Positions 57,038 to 64,000 of a DNA stretch of 64,000 nt are shown one piece after another. The DNA lies in NCBI GenBank assembly GCA_963817135.1, contig CAWFNG010000001.1:372001-436000 (forward strand). The letters are read 5' to 3'. Each line of letters opens with the position of its first letter. The first letter of the stretch is position 1. The translations under genes were made by a program, and so were the position numbers. The DNA is from VAZQ01 sp963817135. GTDB taxonomy: Bacteria; Pseudomonadota; Alphaproteobacteria; Rhizobiales; Xanthobacteraceae. The notes below the pieces were generated by a model. It did no database searches, was not told the origin of the DNA, and saw only the letters and a program-made list of their open reading frames with translations.

Positions 57038-58034
57038 ACGGAGTTCCGCGGCGGAAGAACTCCGTGTCGAGGCCGAGTATTAGCCGGCGGCCCGATTCGG
57101 TTGTTTGGTTGACGGCTAAACCTTCTTCAGCCAAGCGAGCCGCGATCGCTTTTTTGCCAAACCATTTTTTCCGCATGGCTTCCCGTACCAACGCACCGAC
57201 ACCCGGCGAATAGGGCCGCCCTCTGACGGTTACGAGGTTCACGTTTCTCCAGAACTCGGGCTCGATAACAGGCAACGCGATAACGCCGGGATGCTTGGCG
57301 GCATTTTCCGGCATGAAGGCAAAACCCAGTCCCGTCGCCACCATCGCCAAGGTCCAATCGTCCCGCTCGCTCCAGTACGTCGGCGTGCATGTCACGCCTT
57401 TTTCCCTGAGAATATGATCGGCATATCCGGCAAACTCGCAATTCATGCGGTGTATGTAACACTCGCCGTGCAGCTCTTTGACGGGGAAACCACGCTCGCC
57501 GGCAAGACGATGCTCGCGATGAACCGCGATGACCATCTGTTCGCGAAAGAGCGGCATAACGTGGGTGCGCTCATCGAATTCCTCGCCTGGTAACGCGTAG
57601 ATGACTGCCTCGAGCTCGCCGGAAAGCAGGCGTTCCCGCAGTTGTCGGGCGTCTGCATCGCACAAGTGCAGTTCAAGCCCATCGTGCCGCGTCTTGAGAG
57701 CTGCAATGAGATCGACAATCTCGTCCGGTGAGATCGTGCTCATGATTCCCAGCTTAAGCGGTACTCGCTTGAGCTGACTGAGATCCTGTGACAAGCGCTT
57801 TGCTTTGACGGCCGCCTCGTAGACGGTTTCCAGGTGGGGTCGAACCATCTCGCCGAGGTCGGTTAGGTGCGTGAGATGGCGTTCACGGTGAAAAAGAGGG
57901 CCACCAAGCTCTCCCTCCAGCTGCTGAATCGCGCGCGAGAGCGAGGGCTGCGAAACGTTGCATTTTTCAGCCGCGCGCGAGAAATTCAATTCCTGCGCGA
58001 CCGCAAGAAAGTAACGAACTTGATGCATTTCCAT
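56973..58034 (-). CDS. LysR-family transcriptional regulator with extended C-terminus
   Basis: 353 residues from ATG 58034 (MEMHQVRYFLAVAQELNFSR; ATG 58028 equally possible). N-terminal winged helix KCNVSQPSLSRAIQQLEGEL, then a periplasmic-binding-like effector domain. The normal family ends near FGKKAIAARLAEEG (about residue 303); about 50 extra residues run into the 3' end of the peroxiredoxin gene, overlapping 65 bp. CynR/OxyR-like; the neighbouring peroxiredoxin may be its target (inference). Confidence 0.88.
   Translation of the reverse strand: MEMHQVRYFLAVAQELNFSRAAEKCNVSQPSLSRAIQQLEGELGGPLFHRERHLTHLTDLGEMVRPHLETVYEAAVKAKRLSQDLSQLKRVPLKLGIMSTISPDEIVDLIAALKTRHDGLELHLCDADARQLRERLLSGELEAVIYALPGEEFDERTHVMPLFREQMVIAVHREHRLAGERGFPVKELHGECYIHRMNCEFAGYADHILREKGVTCTPTYWSERDDWTLAMVATGLGFAFMPENAAKHPGVIALPVIEPEFWRNVNLVTVRGRPYSPGVGALVREAMRKKWFGKKAIAARLAEEGLAVNQTTESGRRLILGLDTEFFRRGTPFSVASRRACRRSSCVCGNRDR
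57038..57065. terminator. Possible bidirectional hairpin after the peroxiredoxin gene
   Basis: ACGGAGTTC / GAACTCCGT, 9-bp perfect arms with a 10-base loop, right after the peroxiredoxin stop. No T run follows on the plus strand. It lies inside the LysR C-terminal extension. Confidence 0.35.
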
Positions 58035-58128
58035 GCCATCACTCCGCCGCTTACCAAGCACGATCCTATCAGCGGGAGGAATTGACGTCATCCAGCGCTC
58101 GCCAGATTTCGGTAACGGATCCGCGCTT

Positions 58129-58608
58129 TTATCTTGCCGCAACGCTTGCGGTAATCGAGGCGATCACATCGGAGGCCATCTTGAATTGCTGATCGCGGCT
58201 TTTGATACCGTGTCGGCGGGCGATCCAGGAGAAATCGGTATATGCCGTCCAGACTTCGCCGCGCTCGTTTTCGAAAACCAGCAGCCTTACCGGCCAATCG
58301 AGGCCGGCATTCGCATTCGCGGTAATGAACTGGGTTCCCAGCGGCGGATTGCCGAAAATGAGCAGCACCGAGGGTCGAAGCTTGACGCCGGCATCGGACG
58401 CAAGCTTGGATTGATCGATCTCGCTGAAGAATTTGATGCCCTTTGCGGCAATGTCCTGTTTCAAGCGGGCGACCGTCTCGTCGACGGAATACGCACTCTT
58501 TACGCGTACAACCCCGTCCTGCGTTGCCGCCGTAGCCAGAGAAGACGAGACCGCAACGGCGCCGGCGAATAGAGCGGCGGAGCAAAATGTAACGAAGCGC
58601 GCGAGCAT
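58129..58608 (-). CDS. Secreted DUF302-family protein
   Basis: 159 residues: signal peptide MLARFVTFCSAALFAGAVAV, then the DUF302 fold (SAYSVDETVARLKQDIAAKG, GIKFFSEIDQSKLA, PSVLLIFGNPPLGTQFIT, WPVRLLVFENERGEVW). Function of the family is unknown; often found with stress or lipid genes. The LysR and cupin genes are nearby. Confidence 0.85.
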   Translation of the reverse strand: MLARFVTFCSAALFAGAVAVSSSLATAATQDGVVRVKSAYSVDETVARLKQDIAAKGIKFFSEIDQSKLASDAGVKLRPSVLLIFGNPPLGTQFITANANAGLDWPVRLLVFENERGEVWTAYTDFSWIARRHGIKSRDQQFKMASDVIASITASVAAR

Positions 58609-58868
58609 GGCTTTCCTCCGAACTGCTGATGAAACGAAAACATCAGCGTCAAGAATGCCGCGCGCCGGCGCGAAATAAAAATACCGAATGGCTTCAATTT
58701 CGATGCCTGGAAGCTATGGAGGATGGGCAGCTTCAGGCGGCCCGGTGCCTCCATAGCCGCGCGCTATCGAACCGCTAGCCAACAGGCATTGGCATTTCAT
58801 GGTTTCCCGACGACTAATTGACCGCGCAATGCAACGAGCTTTCACGTAAGCACATAGGAGTTGCCGCC

Positions 58869-59693
58869 ATGAACATTGCCGTCAAAGCGCTGGAAGTAGC
58901 CACGGAGAGACCCCTGGCAGGCAAGGTATCGGTGGTGACGGGCTCGACCAGCGGCATCGGGCTGGGGATTGCCCGCGCCTTGGCGGCGGCCGGATCGGCA
59001 GTGGTGCTCAACGGATTTGGCAAGGCGCAGGAGGTCGCGCTCCTCCAGCAGGAGCTCGCGTCGCAATACAAGGTGCGGATAACCTATTCGTCCGCCGACA
59101 TGTCGAAGCCTGAGGCGATTCGGTCCCTCATCGAGAGCACGCTGCAATCGTCCGGCCGCATCGACATCCTCGTCAACAATGCGGGCATCCAGCACGTCGC
59201 GCCATTGCAGGATTTTCCCCCGGAAAAATGGGATCTGATCCTGGCGATCAACCTATCGTCGGCGTTCCATACCGCGCGCCTTGTGCTCCCTTCGATGCTC
59301 GGCAACAAATGGGGACGCATCATCAACATCGCATCTGCCCATGGCATTGTGGCGTCGCCCTACAAGTCGGCCTATGTCGCTGCAAAGCACGGCCTCGTCG
59401 GCTTGACCAAGGTCATTGCACTGGAGACTGCCGAGCACGGCATCACCTGCAATGCCATCTGTCCGGGCTACGTCTATACGCCCCTGGTCGAGGCGCAGAT
59501 CGAGGGCCAGGCCACGGCCCACGGCATCGCTCGCGAACAAGTCATTCGCGACGTTTTGCTCGCGCAACAGCCGAACAAACGCTTTGCGACAGTGGACGAG
59601 TTGGGTGCACTTGCCGTGTTTCTTGCCAGCGAGGCGGCAGCATCGATTACCGGCGCCGCCTTGCCGATGGACGGAGGCTGGACCGCGCATTAG
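58869..59693 (+). CDS. bdhA: 3-hydroxybutyrate dehydrogenase-type short-chain dehydrogenase
   Basis: 274 residues from ATG 58869 with AGGAG upstream. Cofactor motif TGSTSGIGLGIARALA, NNAGIQH, catalytic Ser/Tyr/Lys in NIASAHGIVASPYKSAYVAAK, and the end ITGAALPMDGGWTAH. Close in pattern to D-3-hydroxybutyrate dehydrogenases, which oxidise 3-hydroxybutyrate to acetoacetate (PHB breakdown). An N-terminal extension of about 15 residues precedes the fold. Confidence 0.8.
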   Translation: MNIAVKALEVATERPLAGKVSVVTGSTSGIGLGIARALAAAGSAVVLNGFGKAQEVALLQQELASQYKVRITYSSADMSKPEAIRSLIESTLQSSGRIDILVNNAGIQHVAPLQDFPPEKWDLILAINLSSAFHTARLVLPSMLGNKWGRIINIASAHGIVASPYKSAYVAAKHGLVGLTKVIALETAEHGITCNAICPGYVYTPLVEAQIEGQATAHGIAREQVIRDVLLAQQPNKRFATVDELGALAVFLASEAAASITGAALPMDGGWTAH

Positions 59694-59791
59694 AGCGGAA
59701 AGATTTGGAGGCGTGATCTTGCACGAATCGGAATCAGACGTAGCAGAACTCGAACTCAATGTAGCGGATCAGCCGGCGAAAGCGCGGAAGC

Positions 59792-60817
59792 TCATTTCGC
59801 CTCGCGGACCACCTGCTCGAGAATGGGCCGCCACGTTCTCTGCTCCGATTGGACGAAGGCGGTGACTTCGTCCGGCGTCATGTGTCGCACGAAGGCGCCG
59901 TTTGCCGCAAATTTGGCTCTAACCTCAGGATCGTCGAGTGCCTCGCGCAGATCCGCGCTGACCTTGCGCACGATCGCATCGGGGGTGCCGTTCGGCGCCA
60001 GCATCACGTTCCATGCCCCTACGAAAAACCCGGGCACGGTTTCCGCGACCGTCGGCAGGTCCGCAAAACCGGGCAGCCGCTGCAGCGAGGTGGCGGCAAG
60101 CCCCTTGATCAAGTCACCCTGCAAGGCCGCGGCAAGCCCGGCATAGGCATCAAGCACGAGGTGAACGCGACCGCTCACCACGTCGTTCATCGCCTGCGCT
60201 GGGCCGCCGGCGTAAGGGACAAGCTGCAGCTTGATATCGGCGCGGGCTTGCAGCAATTCCATGGTCAGGTGCGTGAGGCGCCCGCGTCCGGTCGCCGCGT
60301 AGGAGATTTCGCCGGGCCTTTCCTTGGCGCGCGCGATCAGTTGCGCCACGCTGGCGATCCCCGACTTGTGCGAAGCACCGATGAACAACGGCTGCTCCAA
60401 TACGAAAGCGATGGAAACGAAGTCGCGCGGCAGTTCGAGCGGCAGGTTGGGCGCGACGCCGGGGCCGCCGGGCAGCGCCAGGAACGGCGATGTCGCGGGC
60501 ATGTAAAGCGTATAGCCGTCGCCTGGCGAACTGGCCGCCACACGCGCGGAAATGCCGCCGCTCGCTCCCGGCTGATTGAGCGTCAGGACCTGCTGACCCC
60601 AGATGCGGCTGAGCTTGTCGGCGAGGATGCGCGCGGTGGCGTCGTTGGCGCTGCCGGCTGCGGAATCGACGACGAGCCGGACCGGTTTGCTCGGATACTC
60701 TTCCGATCGGGCAGCGGAGAGCGAGGCGAGGCACAGCAAGGCGATTGTGCAGAAGCCGGCGATCGCGCTGCGCAGAGCGGTTTCCCAGAGGGTTTGCCAA
60801 ACGTCGTGAGTGGTCAT
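59792..60817 (-). CDS. Bug/TctC-family solute receptor
   Basis: 341 residues from ATG 60817, overlapping the MOSC gene by 4 bp. N-terminal hydrophobic segment (AIAGFCTIALLCLASLSAA), then YPSKPVRLVVDSAAGSANDA, SPGDGYTLYMPATSP and PNGTPDAIVRKVSADLRE. The usual 'P.PPGG' loop is replaced by DSAAGSAND, so ligand contacts may differ. Ligand unknown. Confidence 0.88.
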   Translation of the reverse strand: MTTHDVWQTLWETALRSAIAGFCTIALLCLASLSAARSEEYPSKPVRLVVDSAAGSANDATARILADKLSRIWGQQVLTLNQPGASGGISARVAASSPGDGYTLYMPATSPFLALPGGPGVAPNLPLELPRDFVSIAFVLEQPLFIGASHKSGIASVAQLIARAKERPGEISYAATGRGRLTHLTMELLQARADIKLQLVPYAGGPAQAMNDVVSGRVHLVLDAYAGLAAALQGDLIKGLAATSLQRLPGFADLPTVAETVPGFFVGAWNVMLAPNGTPDAIVRKVSADLREALDDPEVRAKFAANGAFVRHMTPDEVTAFVQSEQRTWRPILEQVVREAK

Positions 60818-61191
60818 GCGCGTTCCTCGTCGTCGCATGGCGTGATGGCATCGCCTTTGCGGATGGTGCCGCCGACCTCGATGCGGCAATTGAGTCCGGA
60901 GCGGTTGATCAGCGGCGTGTATACGGGTTTGCCGAGGAGCCGCTCGATGTACCGGCAAGGGAAATTCATTCTTCCGCCGCACAGCACCGCCTCGCCTATC
61001 CTGAAGCGCTTGCAGACAAGGTGATTGAGCGGCACGCCGAGCGTGGTGAGATTGCGCCGATGCTCGGCGACCGCAAGCTCGACCTTGTCGCCGGGAAAAG
61101 GCGGGTCACCGCGTGCCATGGCATCGAGCACTTCCATCTCGATCAGCGTCACCTCGCGGATGTCTGGCTCGGGCGAGTACATGCGTAACAT
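60814..61191 (-). CDS. MOSC-domain protein
   Basis: 125 residues: VELAVAEHRRNLTTLGVPLN, HLVCKRFRIGEAVLCGGRMN, FPCRYIERLLGKPVYTPLIN and the end GTIRKGDAITP. Pattern of MOSC (molybdenum-cofactor sulfurase C-terminal) domains, with the conserved Cys in NFPCRY. These proteins handle sulfur for Mo enzymes; here it is cotranscribed with a TctC gene by 4-bp overlap, an unusual pairing. Confidence 0.75.
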   Translation of the reverse strand: MLRMYSPEPDIREVTLIEMEVLDAMARGDPPFPGDKVELAVAEHRRNLTTLGVPLNHLVCKRFRIGEAVLCGGRMNFPCRYIERLLGKPVYTPLINRSGLNCRIEVGGTIRKGDAITPCDDEERA

Positions 61192-61293
61192 TCAACGATA
61201 GACAGATATGGCAGAACGCCGCATCGGCGCCTACCCCTTCCAGGGCTTCACGCAAGTGCGCTATCTTGCATCATGATTATCGGAGCGCATGCA

Positions 61294-62277
61294 ATGCGTA
61301 AAACCCGCGTGCAATCGCGAAAAGCGGCGATCGTCATGGTCGCGCTCGTTTGCAGCGCGATTTGCGCTTCGCATCGTGCGGCATCGGCGGAGGATTATCC
61401 CGTTCGTCCGATCACCCTGGTGGTGCCATATCCGCCAGGCGGCGGGGTGGATGCCATGGGCCGCATTGTCGGACAAAAACTCTCCGCCGCTCTCAATCAG
61501 CAGGTCATCATCGAGAACCGTCCCGGCGCCGGAGGCGTAATCGGCACGCGTGCCGTCGCAAGAGCTGCGCCCGACGGCTATACCCTGGTCATGATGATTA
61601 CCGGCATCAGCCTTCCCGCCAATACCGGCTACGATGTCGCCAAGGATTTTGCGCCGGTTGGCCTCGTCTCATCGACGCCGATCGTCATGATGGCGCATCC
61701 ATCAGCGCCTGCGAAGTCGCTTGCCGATGTCATCGCACTGGCGAAGAAGGCGCCGGGCAAGCTCGCCGTGGGCACGCCGCCGCCGCCGACGGTCAATTAT
61801 TTTGCTGCCGAACTGTTCAAGGCGATGGCCGGCGTCGACATCACCATCGTGTCGTACAAGGGCACCGGGCCGCTCACCAATGATCTCGTGGGCGGCCATG
61901 TGCCGCTTGCCTTCAACACGATCGCTCCGGCCATCAGCAATATCGAGGCCGGCCGGCTGCGCGCCATAGCGGTGGCAGCGCCCACGCGTTCGGCCGCGCT
62001 GCCGGATGTCCCGACTTCTGCCGAGTCCGGGCTCCCAGGGTTCGAAGCGGTGTTTTACTACGGAGTTTCCGCGCCCGCCGGCACGCCGCGCCCCATCATC
62101 GATCTTCTCAGCAGGGAGTTGCGGCTGATCGTGACGTCCGAGGATGTGAAGAAGCGGCTCATTGCCGACGGCACCGATCCGGCGGTCGGCACGCCGGAAG
62201 AATACGCCGCCAATATCGAGCGCGAAGAAGGAAAGTGGGCAGCGCTCATCGCCAAACTCGGCCTCAAGGTGGAGTAA
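61294..62277 (+). CDS. Bug/TctC-family solute receptor
   Basis: 327 residues from ATG 61294 (61273 gives seven more). Signal peptide with cleavage after AASA, then DYPVRPITLVVPYPPGGGVD, PGAGGVIGTRAVARAAPDGY and GVSAPAGTPRPIIDLLSREL. All family features intact; divergent from the MOSC-TctC pair. Confidence 0.92.
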   Translation: MRKTRVQSRKAAIVMVALVCSAICASHRAASAEDYPVRPITLVVPYPPGGGVDAMGRIVGQKLSAALNQQVIIENRPGAGGVIGTRAVARAAPDGYTLVMMITGISLPANTGYDVAKDFAPVGLVSSTPIVMMAHPSAPAKSLADVIALAKKAPGKLAVGTPPPPTVNYFAAELFKAMAGVDITIVSYKGTGPLTNDLVGGHVPLAFNTIAPAISNIEAGRLRAIAVAAPTRSAALPDVPTSAESGLPGFEAVFYYGVSAPAGTPRPIIDLLSRELRLIVTSEDVKKRLIADGTDPAVGTPEEYAANIEREEGKWAALIAKLGLKVE

Positions 62278-62532
62278 GGCGCATCTCGCGTCCCGGGCGC
62301 AGCGCAGCACGAAGCGCCTCTTCGGCGCGGACTGGTGCGCTGCAGAACCGGCACCGCTAAGAAAAAATCCCTTGAGGCGGTACCAAAAGGTGCCGGAACT
62401 CGCTAAAAATCCGATGTAATTAGTCAGCAAAGTGCCTCGGTGATTCGCACTGAAGCATCTGCGAGCGCTCGTCGGGCAAAGAAGGCCGGCGAAGTCGTGA
62501 AGGTCAGAAAGCAACAGAAAGGTATCGCTGAG

Positions 62533-63726
62533 ATGGCTGCCGATTTCGAGGCCACGCACGACGACATCAATTACCCGTCCACCCTCCCGTTCGTACTGGT
62601 GCATATGGCCTGCTTCGCAGCGGTCTGGACCGGCGTCACGTGGCAAGGTATTGCGATCTGCGTGGGGCTTTATTGCCTGCGCATCTTTGCCATCGGCGCG
62701 GGTTACCACCGCTACTTTTCCCATCGGGCCTACTCGACCGGCAGAGTGTTTCAGTTCGTCCTCGCGTTTCTCGCTCTCAGCAGCGCGCAGAAGAGCGTCC
62801 TGTGGTGGGCCGCCAAGCACCGGCAGCACCACCTGCATTCCGATACCGAGTTGGACGTGCATTCGCCCCGGCGCCGCGGCTTTCTCTACAGCCATGTGGG
62901 ATGGATTTTCTCGCGCCAGCATGCCAAGGCCGACCTGGTGAAGGTCGCCGATTTTGCGCGCTATCCCGAACTGATGTGGCTGCACAAGCTCGAACTCCTG
63001 CCGGCGATCACCCTCGGTGTCATCTGTTTTCTCGTTGCCGGCTGGTCGGGCCTGGTAGTCGGCTTCTTCTGGAGCACGGTGCTGCTCTATCACGCGACCT
63101 TCTGCATCAATTCGCTCGCGCATGTGCGCGGCCGCAAGCGCTACGTGACCGGCGACAATTCACGCAACAACTGGCTGTTGGCAATATTCACCATGGGCGA
63201 AGGATGGCACAACAATCACCACGCCTACCAGAGCAGCGCGCGGCAGGGCTTCAAGTGGTGGGAGATCGACCCGACCTATTACATTTTGCGGGCGCTGTCC
63301 TGGCTCGGCATCGTCTGGAACTTGAAAACACCTCCCGAGCAGGTGCTACGCAATGAGCAGCGGCTCGGCGCGCGCGTCGTCAATCGCGCGGCCGAACAGC
63401 TTGCCGCGCATTTCAATTCCGAGCGCATTGCGCTGGCCATCACCGCGGCGTTGCACGGAGCGGAATTGTCCGCGCTGCGGGAACGGCTTGCGCGCGCCCA
63501 TGACCGCGCGACCGAGATGCTGACGACACTGCATGTGTCGCAAATGCCGAGCTTGCCGCAAATGCCGACCCGCGAGGACCTTTCGGCCGCGGCCAAGGCC
63601 ATGTTTGCGAGAACTCCTTCACTCGACGAAATCGCCGACCGTGCCTATGAACTCCTTCTTGTTTCCGTCGGCAGGTGTCTTGTCGCCCCATGTCTTGCGG
63701 CTCCAATCGAAAATCATCATGGATGA
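62533..63726 (+). CDS. Acyl-CoA (stearoyl-CoA type) delta-9 desaturase
   Basis: 397 residues from ATG 62533 (a GTG at 62440 would add 31 basic residues). Three histidine boxes, HRYFSH, HRQHH and HNNHH, in the usual order, with four transmembrane helices and GDNSRNNWLLAIFTMGEGWH. Di-iron membrane enzyme that puts a cis double bond in acyl chains, adjusting membrane fluidity. A C-terminal extension of about 110 residues (Ala/Arg-rich helix, ARAHDRATEMLTTLH) is longer than in animal relatives but common in rhizobia. Confidence 0.88.
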   Translation: MAADFEATHDDINYPSTLPFVLVHMACFAAVWTGVTWQGIAICVGLYCLRIFAIGAGYHRYFSHRAYSTGRVFQFVLAFLALSSAQKSVLWWAAKHRQHHLHSDTELDVHSPRRRGFLYSHVGWIFSRQHAKADLVKVADFARYPELMWLHKLELLPAITLGVICFLVAGWSGLVVGFFWSTVLLYHATFCINSLAHVRGRKRYVTGDNSRNNWLLAIFTMGEGWHNNHHAYQSSARQGFKWWEIDPTYYILRALSWLGIVWNLKTPPEQVLRNEQRLGARVVNRAAEQLAAHFNSERIALAITAALHGAELSALRERLARAHDRATEMLTTLHVSQMPSLPQMPTREDLSAAAKAMFARTPSLDEIADRAYELLLVSVGRCLVAPCLAAPIENHHG

Positions 63727-63820
63727 CAGCACGCATGCAGACATTTGCATTGCGTTGACACAGGCAAGGCTGCCAGTGGAGTCCTTGAAATATCGAAACC
63801 CGAAAGCATCGGAGTGGGAG

Positions 63821-64000
63821 ATGAATTTGCGTCGGCTTTTGGTGCTCGTAGTTGTGATTACGTCGAGTTGGTCCGCCTACGCGCAGGACGCAAAGAAGAC
63901 CGCTGACGATTTCGCAAGCAAATGGGTCATGGCTTATGACGCCGGCGATGCCAAAGCCCTTGCCGAAATGTTCACGCAGGATGGCGTGTTCAACGCCCCC
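63821..64000 (+). CDS. Secreted NTF2-like (SnoaL/DUF4440) protein, N-terminal part
   Basis: Starts ATG 63821 with GGGAG just upstream and runs off the window. Signal peptide MNLRRLLVLVVVITSSWSAY, cleavage after AYA, then ADDFASKWVMAYDAGDAKAL and FTQDGVFNAP, the start of an NTF2-like fold. Only 60 codons are seen. Confidence 0.7.
   Translation, partial: MNLRRLLVLVVVITSSWSAYAQDAKKTADDFASKWVMAYDAGDAKALAEMFTQDGVFNAP

Overview
The window is GC-rich DNA from what looks like an alphaproteobacterium of the order Hyphomicrobiales (inference). The clues are Omp25-type porins, FixK/FNR-type palindromes (TTGA-N6-TCAA), many Bug/TctC solute receptors, a HAMP-array hybrid kinase and an HWE kinase. No rRNA, tRNA, transposase or CRISPR array was seen.

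Layout. 1-9.1 kb: end of a CorC/HlyC-type protein, a ZIP-like transporter carrying a cyclic-nucleotide-binding domain, ptsN, a dead saccharopine dehydrogenase, a frameshifted dapA homologue, a Kef-type antiporter with a USP gene, then a run of decayed genes (formate dehydrogenase gamma, M50/CBS protease, CBS protein). 9.4-15.6 kb: first kdp operon (+; kdpA and kdpB frameshifted) and a kinase-less KdpD-USP protein. 15.6-20.8 kb: PII, two outer-membrane beta-barrels, AmtB. 20.8-29.6 kb: second kdp operon (-), kdpFABCDE followed by a second ptsN. 29.6-31.2 kb: small proteins and an XRE regulator. 31.3-40.9 kb: uptake and oxidation cluster (ABC transporter, three TctC proteins, ModA-like and SsuA-like binding proteins, FAD monooxygenase, TauD-type dioxygenase). 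41.5-49.8 kb: giant HAMP hybrid kinase and an HWE kinase. 50.1-54.2 kb: nitrate uptake (narK) and assimilatory nitrate reductase (nasA). 54.2-64 kb: MFS, cupin, peroxiredoxin, LysR, DUF302, 3-hydroxybutyrate dehydrogenase-like SDR, TctC proteins, MOSC, acyl-CoA desaturase and the start of an NTF2-like secreted protein.

Main discovery. A three-block intergenic motif recurs with fixed helical spacing in the first 31 kb: a CTTTAT-like block, TTCCTAT exactly 11 bp on, then 23 bp and GAATTC followed by TAT (33 bp TAT to TAT). Nine copies have all three positions and a tenth has two. They precede both kdp operons, the ZIP-CNB gene, dapA, small membrane or secreted protein genes and an XRE regulator. 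In both kdp operons the motif is followed at about 50 bp by a FixK/FNR palindrome, which lies 62 bp from the first start codon. This suggests one regulon for potassium, nitrogen and low-oxygen or stress adaptation; the binding protein is unknown.

Caution. At least 17 single-base frameshifts interrupt otherwise well-conserved genes across the window. Some may be sequencing errors, so frameshifted genes are annotated as such rather than declared dead.
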